Below, piece after piece: positions 7,330-15,076 of a stretch of 25,679 nucleotides of DNA; positions within the stretch are counted from its first letter, which is position 1, and each line of letters starts with the position of its first letter. The notes beneath the pieces are model-generated. The model did no database searches, had not been told where the DNA came from, and was given only the letters and a program-made list of their open reading frames with translations. Source of the stretch: a virus; the IMG/VR virus record IMGVR_UViG_3300032294_003147, positions 1 through 25,679 of that record; one strand, written 5' to 3'. The position numbers and the translations under genes are program-made.

Positions 7330-8085
7330 ATGGCAGAATCAATAAAGAGAGTTGTAATGAATGGTTTTCGATACTACCAAGTGTCGGATTCGACAGGAAT
7401 AGTCGGAACATTCCCAAGTGTAACCTCAGTCCTGGGTGAAACTTCCGATAAGACTGGGCTAGATGCTTGGCGAAACAGAGTTGGCCATCAAAAGGCTGAT
7501 CAAATAGGTAAAGACGCTGCTAACCGTGGAACCGTTATGCACAGACTGTGCGAAATTTATCTTAACCTACCCCAATCAATGTCGGTCAAGGACAGGCTTG
7601 AGGACGCTTTGTCCCTGGCCAGGCTAGACGATGAGATAGATCAATTTGATAATCGAGCAAAAATAGTCGGCGGAATGCTCTTCTATAACTTCATAAAGTC
7701 AAATTCATTCGATGAAATTAAACGAGTGATTGCTCAGGAGAAATTCTTATGGACCGCTAGAGACGGTGGATTTGCCGGTACCGTGGATAACGTGTCAGAA
7801 TTAATAACTAATGATGTGGCAATAGTTGATTTCAAGACAGCTCGTAAACCAAAGGACGAGAAATGGATTGAAGATTATAAACATCAAGTGGCCGCATATT
7901 CGGTAGCCGTTTGGGATAGAATGCAGGTAAAGGCAGTTACGTGTAGAATTTGGATCTCAAATGAGGTCACCATCGCTCCTCAGCACTTCAGAATGGACTC
8001 AAGCGAGATGCGTGAGTACTACTTTAAATTTAGAGAGAGGCTCTCCAAGTTTTACGAAATGCATCCTCCTATTATAATTCAATAG
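7330..8085 (+). CDS. PD-(D/E)XK exonuclease, RecB/MGME1-like
   Basis: 251 residues. The N-terminal block FPSVTSVLGETSDKTGLDAW and RGTVMHRLCEIYL (His71, Glu75) resemble the MGME1/RecB-like branch of the PD-(D/E)XK superfamily. The catalytic core follows in order: QEKFLW (Glu137), GGFAGTVDNV (Asp153), VAIVDFKTA (Asp167, Lys169) and YKHQVAAYSVAV (Gln186, Tyr190). These bind metal and cleave DNA ends, so a single-strand exonuclease acting in phage recombination, replication or host DNA breakdown is likely. It is transcribed divergently from the hydrolase operon, and its 3' end overlaps the opposing gene by 14 bases. Substrate polarity cannot be read from sequence. Confidence 0.85.
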   Translation: MAESIKRVVMNGFRYYQVSDSTGIVGTFPSVTSVLGETSDKTGLDAWRNRVGHQKADQIGKDAANRGTVMHRLCEIYLNLPQSMSVKDRLEDALSLARLDDEIDQFDNRAKIVGGMLFYNFIKSNSFDEIKRVIAQEKFLWTARDGGFAGTVDNVSELITNDVAIVDFKTARKPKDEKWIEDYKHQVAAYSVAVWDRMQVKAVTCRIWISNEVTIAPQHFRMDSSEMREYYFKFRERLSKFYEMHPPIIIQ

Positions 8086-10051
8086 GATCTCCAACTAACT
8101 TTCTCAATAGGTCAAGACGAACTGCAGTAGGTCTCTCTCCTCCACCGAAAGTATTCATGTAGATGAATGGTTGATTTGCAGTATTTCTGGTTGTGTAATG
8201 GCATTTGGCTAGGATTCCCCAGTTGTTCATGTGATTCGCGATGTAGTAATGATCTCCGCCTCGTGCTCTAAGCTTATCATCTTCAGTAACCGGCTCAACT
8301 CGATAAGCAGTTAGGCCAAGCCCGGTGAATGGAGGTTGAATTGCTTTACCTGTTACCAAGTTGATTATCACAGCATTTTGTGGATTTGAAATTAATTCTT
8401 CAGGTGTCTCAATTGGTCTAACCGATCTACCCGCAGGGCCTGTTCTTTTAAATGCTGCAAATACTGGAATTCCGGCATAACCTCTAAGTTGGTCTCTTTG
8501 AGATGGAGCTAACAGTATGAACTTAACAAAATCGCCAGTTCTCGCTTTCCTTAATAGATCGATTGATTGTAATGAAGGTCTATTAATTGTCAACTGCTTT
8601 AAATCACGACCGTTTGTCGGTAACACGCCGAAGGTGTCTTTTGATGCAGCTCTCTCAGTATTCTCTTGACGTTCTCTTTCGACTCGCTGTCTTTCAGCGT
8701 CCCTTTCAGCTTCTCTACGTCTTTCAAGTTCTTCCGGGTCCAATAGAGACTGGATGTATCTTTTTTCGAGAGAAGTTAAGTGAACTGCATCAAGATCAGG
8801 AATACTTTCTAAATTAACTTTAACCCAATTAGTTTTATCAGTAGTTGTTCTAGTATCGCCTACTTGACCCGGCGACATTTCACCAGCGTCAATTCTAATC
8901 GCATCTGCTATTTTAACCGCAACGTAACTACTGCCGTTTTGTGCAACTACTCTACGAATCGGTAGAGCTCGGTAACTTGAGTCGTATAGGTAATTCTTAA
9001 CGACTATGAAGTCTCCAAGATTCCAGTCAGCATCAGGATCTGCACCGTATCGCTGGATTCTATCAGCAAGGCGTTGACGAGTCTCAGCCTCTTGTCGTGA
9101 TTGACGTTCACGGCGTTCAGTTTCTTCACGTTCAGCTCTCTCTCTTTCAAGGCGTTGAGATTCGGTTCTAGCAGCGATGATCTGGTCCTTTCTTTCAGGA
9201 GTTAATCTGTCTTGATTTACAAGCTCATCGATATAACTTGGATGAAGTTGAGTTAAGAATGTATCAGGTAAAATTGCAAGAAGTTCGTCGTCTATATCGA
9301 AACGATCACTTTTTGTCTGATTCAAACCGATTGTGCCAGTTATGAAGTCTTGAGCAACGTCAACTTTGTCTCTGTTAGGTAAAGTGGTTTTATCAATGGC
9401 CATCCAATTTGAAGGCCCGATGATTGCGTGGCAATCATCTTCTGAAGGAGATCCGTCTGGATTTGCTTTGTAATCTAACATTGATCCCCAAGCTTTATCC
9501 TTTTCTCTAGTACCTGAGCGATCTGAAGATATGTAACCTGCGTATTTTAACAGGGTTCGGTAAAGCTTATAGCCTAAACCTGTGCCCCTAAGGCCAACTG
9601 GAATTCCTCCATTTGGAAAATGACTTCTTTGAGAAACCGAAGGTGGATCTGTTCTAAAATGGATTGAGTCACTCTTGTTTGGATAAACATCTCTCCAATA
9701 GCCAAAAGTACTCGTGAATCGGTTTTCATCGATCCCCTTTAATTCATTCATCAAGACAACTATTTCTTGTGGAAACTTAGGATAATAATTCCTAGTGTTT
9801 AAAGGTTTTTCCATCGTTATTTGAGTCCTAGGAATATTCTTCAAAGCTTGTTCCAACTCTGCTGCAACTTGCGTGAATGATCTAGCGGGTGGGCGATTTG
9901 CCATTTGCTCTCTTCGTCTAATGGTTTCTTGACGAATTGTTCCCATTTGACTACCTGAAAGTCTTTCAGGTCTTTTAACTCCCATTTCGTCAACTAGACC
10001 ATCTTTGTTTAGATTAGATTCGTTGACCATGTCAATAAATGAATTTATCAT
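8072..10051 (-). CDS. Large putative head-internal protein with GNAT-like segment, capsid-targeting-like N-terminus
   Basis: 659 residues beginning MINSFIDMVNES, one of seven related N-termini. Residues about 150-195 (GGIPVGLRGTGLGYKLYRTL ... ISSD ... AWGSMLDY) look like the acetyl-CoA loop and following helix of a GNAT acyltransferase (R/G-x-G-x-G-x-x-L-Y, then SD and W-x-x-L), a form often seen in phages. Two long charged coiled coils rich in Glu, Arg and Gln lie near 298-335 and 440-475, separating the GNAT-like part from a middle beta-rich region and a C-terminal domain of about 190 residues (from DTFGVLPTNG) that I do not recognise. Preceded by AATAAATAAC at 10072-10081. A head-packaged modifying enzyme comparable in role to T4 Alt is possible but is inference. 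Confidence 0.7.
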   Translation of the reverse strand: MINSFIDMVNESNLNKDGLVDEMGVKRPERLSGSQMGTIRQETIRRREQMANRPPARSFTQVAAELEQALKNIPRTQITMEKPLNTRNYYPKFPQEIVVLMNELKGIDENRFTSTFGYWRDVYPNKSDSIHFRTDPPSVSQRSHFPNGGIPVGLRGTGLGYKLYRTLLKYAGYISSDRSGTREKDKAWGSMLDYKANPDGSPSEDDCHAIIGPSNWMAIDKTTLPNRDKVDVAQDFITGTIGLNQTKSDRFDIDDELLAILPDTFLTQLHPSYIDELVNQDRLTPERKDQIIAARTESQRLERERAEREETERRERQSRQEAETRQRLADRIQRYGADPDADWNLGDFIVVKNYLYDSSYRALPIRRVVAQNGSSYVAVKIADAIRIDAGEMSPGQVGDTRTTTDKTNWVKVNLESIPDLDAVHLTSLEKRYIQSLLDPEELERRREAERDAERQRVERERQENTERAASKDTFGVLPTNGRDLKQLTINRPSLQSIDLLRKARTGDFVKFILLAPSQRDQLRGYAGIPVFAAFKRTGPAGRSVRPIETPEELISNPQNAVIINLVTGKAIQPPFTGLGLTAYRVEPVTEDDKLRARGGDHYYIANHMNNWGILAKCHYTTRNTANQPFIYMNTFGGGERPTAVRLDLLRKLVGDPIEL

Positions 10052-10071
10052 GAATATAAAAATTACTTTGA

Positions 10072-10081
10072 GTTATTTATT
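10072..10081 (-). promoter_or_regulatory. AATAAATAAC motif, putative late promoter
   Basis: Minus-strand AATAAATAAC 20 bases before the ATG at 10051, matching the ATAAATAAC group and resembling the T4 late consensus. Confidence 0.5.
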
Positions 10082-10119
10082 TTCGGAACCGATGATCGTT
10101 CCATAGTAAAAGATGCAGT

Positions 10120-10839
10120 ATGCAAAAGATAACATTCAATAAGAAATCAATTTTAATCTCATTTTGGGATGAATCTAGTGAAAAGTGGATTGACCGAAGT
10201 ATCACTGAGTCTGACTTACCTATTTCCTGGTATTTGCCGTATGAAGTATTCATTGAACCAAAGGTCACGATTCGAGACGTTATCAAACTTCTTGAACCTT
10301 ATACTGATCAGCTAAATTTCATATTCATTAACTACATGAGAGGACTTCCTTTTGATGAGCTTGTAAAATTATTGAACTCGGCCAAGATTGAAAAATCTAA
10401 AGTGAAGGTTGACGCAGTGTGCCTGATCTGGGTTGGCGAAATAAAACCAGTAGAAGGAGATGAAGAATCTGTGGATATTTACCCAACGCTAATGGCATTA
10501 GATATTGATGAGCTTGACCCAGAAGGAGAGGATGATACGTTTCATTCAGTATTAGATATTAATATTAAGCAATTACTCGAATCGGAATTAGTGATTGATG
10601 ATCTATTGGAGCTCTATCGAGCAGAAGATCCAGACGATACTGAGTTTAGCGGAATCGCGGGTTGGAGTCTTTTCGATTTCATGCGAGGTCTTCTTGGTGA
10701 ATTGGTGATGTACGCGTTTGCCAACCGAATGGTTCAGTTATCCGAACTCTCAAATCTTCCACCGTTGACCGCCGACGAATTATTTAAGCACATGGAAAAT
10801 TTGGATAAGTTTTTTAAGAATAGCAAATCGATCGACTAA
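10120..10839 (+). CDS. Hypothetical acidic protein, 239 aa
   Basis: The start is the ATG of MQKITFNKKSILISF. The protein is strongly acidic, particularly residues 115-175 (EGDEESVDIYP, DELDPEGEDDTFH, YRAEDPDDTEFSG), and mostly helical after residue 140. No catalytic motif or signal peptide is seen. It is divergent from the 659-residue gene and ends just before a strong hairpin terminator at 10889. I assign no function; homology to phage structural or assembly proteins cannot be judged without a search. Confidence 0.7.
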   Translation: MQKITFNKKSILISFWDESSEKWIDRSITESDLPISWYLPYEVFIEPKVTIRDVIKLLEPYTDQLNFIFINYMRGLPFDELVKLLNSAKIEKSKVKVDAVCLIWVGEIKPVEGDEESVDIYPTLMALDIDELDPEGEDDTFHSVLDINIKQLLESELVIDDLLELYRAEDPDDTEFSGIAGWSLFDFMRGLLGELVMYAFANRMVQLSELSNLPPLTADELFKHMENLDKFFKNSKSID

Positions 10840-10888
10840 TTAAGTATAATATCTTTACTACTAAATATTACACTTTTGATTGCCGATT

Positions 10889-10917
10889 GGAGCTAACAAC
10901 ACTGTTAGCTCCTTTTT
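10889..10917 (+). terminator. Intrinsic terminator
   Basis: Perfect 10-bp stem GGAGCTAACA / TGTTAGCTCC with a 4-base loop, followed by TTTTT. It terminates transcription from the preceding acidic-protein gene. A TATAATA motif at 10845-10851 lies between that gene and the hairpin, so a very short transcript is also possible. Confidence 0.85.
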
Positions 10918-10919
10918 GG

Positions 10920-10927
10920 TATAATAA
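10920..10927 (+). promoter_or_regulatory. TATAATAA motif, putative promoter of the deacetylase gene
   Basis: TATAATAA directly after the terminator T-run and 4 bases before the deacetylase ATG. Because a terminator precedes it, the downstream gene needs a promoter here, which supports the motif as a real -10 element. Confidence 0.5.
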
Positions 10928-10931
10928 TATT

Positions 10932-11969
10932 ATGAGAACCCGAAAAATAAAAACTTTCTATGACAATCGTCAAGTTTTAGCTCAGGACTCTTACTCTAAC
11001 TACAGTAAGTCTCCGCTAAAACCGAAATTGCTATTAGAATACTTTAGCCAAAAGGGTCTAATTAATCATTTTTCAGTGACTGATGGATTTGAGCCCTATT
11101 CTAAAACCGATTTTAAATTAGCTCACGAAAAAGGCTATATTGATGAATTCTTTAAAGGTACAGGTCGTTGCAGCTCAAACGGGCTGGCCTGGTCAAAGCA
11201 ATTCGCAGAATCCGTGAGATACACGAATGCATCATTACATGCAGCGATACGAAATTCAATAGTGAATCCTGAAGAGGTTAGCTTTAGCCCAACCAGCGGA
11301 TTTCACCATGCACGCCCAAGCGGCGGAAGTGGATTCTGTACGTTTAGCGGCCAAGTGATTGCTTCACTAAAGATTTACAAGGAGTTTGGAGCAAGCGGTG
11401 CATATCTTGATCTAGATGGTCATTTCGGTAATTCAATAGAGGACAGCCGATCATTTTGCAAAGACTTAAATGCAGCAGTTCCGCAAGATTTCAATATTAA
11501 TCCGGTCGGCCTTGATTCAGATTATTTGGCAGATTTAGCGAAATGGTTAGAGAGATTGAAGCATGCGATCATTAAAAATAAAATCCAATATGTGGTTTGG
11601 TGCCATGGTGCAGATTCGCATGCTGATGATAATTTAGGAAGCCAATGCGAAACTGAATATTGGGTCGCTTGTTCAACTCTTTTTTGGAGTTGGGTGAAAG
11701 AGATGGATGAAATATTGGGTCGACCTCTACCTGTTGCATGCGCGTTATTCGGTGGATATCGAGATGATAATTATATGTCAGTCTTAAGTTTACACACAGC
11801 CGACTTCGTTGAGTGCTTTACCAAGTTACTGGACTTGGACGTTAAATATACTATAGAGGTAAAGCCTCGCCTAAAAATGGGATACTATAATGACAAACTC
11901 ATTACCGGAAAGAGAAGATGGTCAAGAAAGAGAAGATGGTCAAGAAAGAGAATGGATCAAGAAATATAA
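10932..11969 (+). CDS. Histone-deacetylase-family (HDAC/AcuC-like) zinc hydrolase
   Basis: 345 residues from the ATG at 10932; an in-frame TTG at 10887 lies inside the terminator stem and is rejected. The HDAC fold signatures occur in order: SGFHHARPSGGSGFC (catalytic His125-His126), LDLDGHFGNS (zinc ligands Asp162 and His164), CHGADSHADDNLG (zinc ligand Asp228) and LFGGYRDDN (Tyr276). These match the family consensus HHA...GFC, D-x-D-x-H-x-G, GADSxxxDxLG and GGY. The enzyme should remove acyl groups from lysine, polyamine or another small substrate in the cytoplasm. The last 25 residues are a basic stretch encoded by an 18-bp tandem repeat and overlap the next gene by 80 bases, so the C-terminal tail may be recent. 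Phage-borne HDAC homologues are uncommon. Confidence 0.88.
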   Translation: MRTRKIKTFYDNRQVLAQDSYSNYSKSPLKPKLLLEYFSQKGLINHFSVTDGFEPYSKTDFKLAHEKGYIDEFFKGTGRCSSNGLAWSKQFAESVRYTNASLHAAIRNSIVNPEEVSFSPTSGFHHARPSGGSGFCTFSGQVIASLKIYKEFGASGAYLDLDGHFGNSIEDSRSFCKDLNAAVPQDFNINPVGLDSDYLADLAKWLERLKHAIIKNKIQYVVWCHGADSHADDNLGSQCETEYWVACSTLFWSWVKEMDEILGRPLPVACALFGGYRDDNYMSVLSLHTADFVECFTKLLDLDVKYTIEVKPRLKMGYYNDKLITGKRRWSRKRRWSRKRMDQEI

Positions 11970-12105
11970 CGATGTTTATAAAAAGGGAATCACCTCAGTC
12001 TACTGGAATGAAATCCTAACCATAATAAAATATCTAGAAAGTAAAGAGGAGTATGAAAAGTGCCAGGACCTCTGGGAATATTATCAATCAATTACAGGTC
12101 ATTAA
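11890..12105 (+). CDS. Small hypothetical protein overlapping the deacetylase gene
   Basis: 71 residues from the ATG at 11890. Its first 24 residues come from the 18-bp repeat (EREDGQEREDGQEREW); the remainder (YNDVYKKGITSVYWNEILTII ... EEYEKCQDLWEYYQSITGH) has the look of a two-helix hairpin. It overlaps the deacetylase gene by 80 bases in another frame, so expression may be coupled. The downstream NlpC/P60 gene starts 14 bases later. Function unknown. Confidence 0.65.
   Translation: MTNSLPEREDGQEREDGQEREWIKKYNDVYKKGITSVYWNEILTIIKYLESKEEYEKCQDLWEYYQSITGH
11911..11963 (+). repeat. 18-bp tandem repeat
   Basis: Two identical 18-bp units (AGAGAAGATGGTCAAGAA at 11911-11928 and 11929-11946) and a degenerate third unit to 11963. 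They lie where two genes overlap and are read in two frames: basic KRRWSR in the deacetylase tail and acidic REDGQE in the small gene. Confidence 0.9.
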
Positions 12106-12119
12106 AAACGTTACAAATT

Positions 12120-12560
12120 ATGAAAGTATTATTCTTAACAATCATATTATTCATTGGGTTCATGACTCTAGGTCAGAGCCAAACCAAAATAGAGAATCGG
12201 AAAGTCGATTCATTAGTTAAACCTTGGATAGGTAAACCTTATCGATACGGTGGAACTACTAAAGCTGGAATTGACTGCTCAGGGTTCACTCAAAGAATTT
12301 TAATGGATTTGGGAATACTTATCCCAAGAACAGCCAAGTCACAATACCGAGAATCAACTAAGGTAGATTTTTGTGATTTACAAATAGGCGATCTACTCTT
12401 TTTCATGAGCAGACAAAGCCCATCTGGCTGGCATGTTGCATTCTATCTTGGAAACGGGCAATTTGTGCATGCAGCAAACAGAAAAATGGGAGTAATAGTT
12501 CAAGAACTATCAGCCGACGTTAAGCGCCAAATTTATTCAATCGGTAGATTTACCAAATAA
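12120..12560 (+). CDS. Secreted NlpC/P60 peptidoglycan endopeptidase
   Basis: 146 residues from the ATG at 12120; upstream in-frame codons belong to the previous gene. MKVLFLTIILFIGFMTLGQSQ is a typical signal peptide. The mature part is an NlpC/P60 domain: PWIGKPYRYGG, IDCSGF with nucleophile Cys53, GDLLFF, GWHVAFYLG with His105, and FVHAAN with His117. This family cuts peptide bonds in the peptidoglycan stem. Export to the periplasm would let it weaken the wall during lysis or modify the infected cell surface. It is followed at once by an intrinsic terminator, so it is the last gene of the unit started at 10932. Confidence 0.9.
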   Translation: MKVLFLTIILFIGFMTLGQSQTKIENRKVDSLVKPWIGKPYRYGGTTKAGIDCSGFTQRILMDLGILIPRTAKSQYRESTKVDFCDLQIGDLLFFMSRQSPSGWHVAFYLGNGQFVHAANRKMGVIVQELSADVKRQIYSIGRFTK

Positions 12561-12585
12561 AAAAACCGCCACTTGGGCGGTTTTG
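12561..12585 (+). terminator. Intrinsic terminator, probably bidirectional
   Basis: Stem AAAACCGCC / GGCGGTTTT around a 5-base loop (CCGCC 12566-12570, GGCGG 12576-12580), placed between convergent genes ending at 12560 and 12605. T-rich on both strands. Confidence 0.85.
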
Positions 12586-12604
12586 TCTTTCTCAAGAAAT
12601 TCAA

Positions 12605-12919
12605 TTAGGAATTAAGTTGTTCTGCTTCAGGTTTAACAGCCTCAGCGTTTTCAGCTTTAGGTCGTTTGCCGTTAATCACATTCTTAACTCCAAGTAGTGC
12701 AGCACCAATCGTTGTGAACATCACAGATTGATTGATGATGTCAATCGACTTATCTAGAAACATCTTATCGATGCATCCTAGAAAGAAGCAAAGACCGCCG
12801 ATGAAAATGATATAGGCTCCAGACGTTGAAGTCGCAGAGGTTTTACCATTGTCATTAGAGGTCATTTCACCAAAGGAGAATTTCTTAATGTCTCCGATTT
12901 TAGGAAGTGTCATAGCCAT
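12605..12919 (-). CDS. Small membrane protein, two transmembrane segments
   Basis: 104 residues. After a polar N-terminus rich in Ser and Thr come two hydrophobic segments, about 34-51 (GAYIIFIGGLCFFLGCID) and 62-78 (INQSVMFTTIGAALLGV), separated by a short charged loop, then a charged tail ending AEAVKPEAEQLNS. The size and topology would suit a holin, but there is no diagnostic motif and head or membrane-anchor roles are equally open. It lies 9 bases downstream of the metallopeptidase gene in the same direction, so the two are probably co-transcribed. Confidence 0.7.
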   Translation of the reverse strand: MAMTLPKIGDIKKFSFGEMTSNDNGKTSATSTSGAYIIFIGGLCFFLGCIDKMFLDKSIDIINQSVMFTTIGAALLGVKNVINGKRPKAENAEAVKPEAEQLNS

Positions 12920-12928
12920 CTAGTTTTT

Positions 12929-13744
12929 TTATTTGACGTACTCTTCGAGTGATCTCTCAAGTTCGTCGGTGTTCTCAAGTTCTGACGATGATTCGTCATA
13001 GTAGTTTTTATAGCGTTCTTCTAAAAGAACTGAGGCCTTTCCAAATCCTAATTGATCTAATATTCGGATTGCCAACCAATCGGCTTCCCTTTCTTGCCTT
13101 TCATCGTATTTAGCAAGACGATTTGATTCATGATGATTTAACAATGAGTGAGAAATTTCATGAGCCTCAATTGCAAGAAGATGGTCCTGTGTTAAGTTTT
13201 GATGCTCGACCTGAACTCCATCTATGAATACTGTTTTTGAATTTAGGTCAGCGAATGCTGTTCCCAACCAGTCAAACATCTTTGCAACATGTCCGTAAAG
13301 TTCATCCTCTGGCCAGAGAACCAAGATCTTCCAACTTGGATCAATCTCACTTCTCCAAAAGGCACTAGGCTCTCCAGAAGTTTCATCTGAACTCTCAGTC
13401 AAATTGTACTTCTTCATTTTTGAAGCACGGCGGCCGGTTAGGTCTCTCCAAAGTTCCCTAACGTCAGGTTGTGCCAGCGTATCCGCTTGTACCATTGAAT
13501 AGAACTGGTTGTCTGAATTTTGCAACATTGCAAAAAATTCTTCAAGTGTTGGTTTCTTTGGCAAGGCTTCAATTCTAGGTTTAAGTCTTCTGAACATTGG
13601 AAATAGTTCAGTTTCGTACTTGTCTCCAGTGTGTGGATTCCTACCAAATTTACGATTAATTCCCAAATCACCAACTTTCTTTAACGGTCTAGGCTGAGCG
13701 GCATTTTCAAGTAGCCAATCATTAAATTTAAGTAACGTCTTCAT
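12929..13744 (-). CDS. Zinc metallopeptidase (HExxH) with capsid-targeting-like N-terminus
   Basis: 271 residues starting MKTLLKFNDWLLENA, one of the seven shared N-termini. IEAHEISHSLLNHH places the zinc-binding HExxH at 195-199, and ERQEREADWLA (about 215-224) supplies a downstream acidic third ligand within a helix, the arrangement of gluzincin-type peptidases such as the M48 or ImmA/IrrE groups. The preceding part is charged with an Arg/Lys-rich patch near 100-112. The C-terminus is acidic. If carried in the head and injected, it could cleave a host protein at the onset of infection; equally it may act in assembly. AATAAATAAA lies only 4 bases upstream of the start. Confidence 0.82.
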   Translation of the reverse strand: MKTLLKFNDWLLENAAQPRPLKKVGDLGINRKFGRNPHTGDKYETELFPMFRRLKPRIEALPKKPTLEEFFAMLQNSDNQFYSMVQADTLAQPDVRELWRDLTGRRASKMKKYNLTESSDETSGEPSAFWRSEIDPSWKILVLWPEDELYGHVAKMFDWLGTAFADLNSKTVFIDGVQVEHQNLTQDHLLAIEAHEISHSLLNHHESNRLAKYDERQEREADWLAIRILDQLGFGKASVLLEERYKNYYDESSSELENTDELERSLEEYVK

Positions 13745-13748
13745 TTAG

Positions 13749-13777
13749 TTTATTTATTCGGCAATCAGATAAATAAC
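13749..13777. promoter_or_regulatory. Divergent pair of ATAAATAA motifs, putative late promoters
   Basis: AATAAATAAA on the minus strand (13749-13758) and GATAAATAAC on the plus strand (13768-13777), separated by nine bases, in the only gap between the divergent metallopeptidase and acidic-protein genes. Both gene products carry the shared N-terminal motif, which links the motif to that class. Confidence 0.55.
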
Positions 13778-13794
13778 AAAAAAACACAAAGATA

Positions 13795-14208
13795 ATGATC
13801 CATACGTATCAACAATGGCTTGATGAATCTGAAAAGGTTGAAGCAGGAGCCGAAACTCCAGCTACCGCAATGCCAGAAATGCCAACTGAAGAAACTCCAG
13901 CAATGGACGCAACTGGTGAAATGCCTATCGATTCAGTTGAGTCTGAAATAGAACAGTATCGTACGCTAGACACGGCTCGTAGAGAAGCAATTAAAGCTTT
14001 CAAATCAAAACAAGAAGAATTCTTGGAAATCCCAGATGAAACTCGTAAGAATCCAACTGAGGAAGCTGATAAAACCAAGATTGAAACTCTAAAAACTGAA
14101 TTGATCGAGCTTAACAAGACAATGAAAGATGCAATCAGAGAATGGGATTCTTTTAATTCAATGGCATTGGGTCTTAGTGACGATGAGGATTTAGACGAAG
14201 AACCTTAA
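13795..14208 (+). CDS. Acidic helical protein with capsid-targeting-like N-terminus
   Basis: 137 residues starting MIHTYQQWLDESE, the closest of the seven to the T4 internal-protein leader. Residues 15-50 are a Glu/Ala/Pro/Met-rich low-complexity linker; 50-130 form a charged helical region with repeated Lys and Glu (EIEQYRTLDTARREAIKAFK, KIETLKTELIELNKTMKDAI); the end is very acidic (SDDEDLDEEP). No enzyme motif. The composition would suit a head-core or scaffold-like filler protein such as T4 prohead-core components, but this is inference. The next gene begins 6 bases later. Confidence 0.72.
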   Translation: MIHTYQQWLDESEKVEAGAETPATAMPEMPTEETPAMDATGEMPIDSVESEIEQYRTLDTARREAIKAFKSKQEEFLEIPDETRKNPTEEADKTKIETLKTELIELNKTMKDAIREWDSFNSMALGLSDDEDLDEEP

Positions 14209-14214
14209 TATAAA

Positions 14215-14991
14215 ATGCAGTACTTACTAGAATATAATGACTGGGTCTCACAACGTGAACAAGAACTCAATGAAGATTTGGACCTTGGCGATTGGGCGCA
14301 TTTAACCGCAGACGTGGTTAGCGCTGTTGCTGACTCAGTTGTGCCAGGTTCAGGGGCAGTAATCGACCTTATTCATTCAATAAGTTATTGGATTCAGTCT
14401 GAGTTAACCCAGAGCCCTATTGAAAAAATGTCCCTTAATTTACAGGGCATTGTTACATTAGGGTCAGTCGTTGCAATCGGAGCTTTTCAAGCAGCAGCTA
14501 CCTCCTTTAAATTAGAAATCAAAGCAATAACCGATGCTTTCAAAAAGGGCGCTAATCCAGCAATGATTAGTCTTGCAAAGAAATCCGCAGCCGGTGCAGC
14601 AAGTCATGCACAGAAAATCTTAACGCTAATTACAGATGTTGCAAAGTGGGTAGGGAGTCAGCTCGCAAAACTCAAGGATTCTACATTAGGTAATTGGTTA
14701 ATTGAGCACTTTGGCTCTTTCAAAACTGGTGTCGATAAAGTTCTTAATTTTCTAACAGTTAAGGTGCCAGACTCAATCAGGAAATTCTTGTCTCTGTTGG
14801 CTAAATTAAATCCGACAGCAGTTGGTGCCAATGCAGCAGGCGGAGAGGTTGGCGAACTTGCAGTAAAGCAGGTTGCCAAGACCTATGCAGCAAATAAGGG
14901 TGTAAATACTGCAGTTAATGTGATTGCTCAAACAACTCAGAAAACAAATCAGCAAATCGCACAATTACAGCAGAAAAAACCGCAGCTCTAA
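14215..14991 (+). CDS. Ala-rich hydrophobic/amphipathic protein, putative head-internal
   Basis: 258 residues. MQYLLEYNDWVSQREQELNED fits the shared N-terminal motif, with the putative cleavage Glu at residue 20. The following part includes DVVSAVADSVVPGSGAVIDL and a hydrophobic stretch GIVTLGSVVAIGAFQAAA, then long amphipathic helices and a Gln-rich tail. The PGSG-type hydrophobic segment resembles the pre-toxin or membrane-interacting parts of some secreted proteins. No catalytic motif is evident. It is the second gene of a two-gene unit with the acidic protein. Membrane insertion during DNA entry is one possibility. Confidence 0.68.
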   Translation: MQYLLEYNDWVSQREQELNEDLDLGDWAHLTADVVSAVADSVVPGSGAVIDLIHSISYWIQSELTQSPIEKMSLNLQGIVTLGSVVAIGAFQAAATSFKLEIKAITDAFKKGANPAMISLAKKSAAGAASHAQKILTLITDVAKWVGSQLAKLKDSTLGNWLIEHFGSFKTGVDKVLNFLTVKVPDSIRKFLSLLAKLNPTAVGANAAGGEVGELAVKQVAKTYAANKGVNTAVNVIAQTTQKTNQQIAQLQQKKPQL

Positions 14992-15076
14992 GAAAAAGAT
15001 AGGTATTGCAAATTCACAAAATCAGGTAGGTTCCAGAAACAGCCAATCTAAAACCACTTAACTCATACTATCATTA

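Noticed and set aside
10887-10931. TTG start for the deacetylase
   Set aside because: It lies inside the stem of the upstream terminator; the ATG at 10932 follows a promoter motif.
12605-12919. Firm holin call
   Set aside because: Two membrane segments alone do not identify a holin and it lies by the metallopeptidase, not by a classical endolysin.
13809-14117. 102-residue minus-strand ORF
   Set aside because: Exact shadow of the acidic protein, Ser-rich because of the complementary codons.
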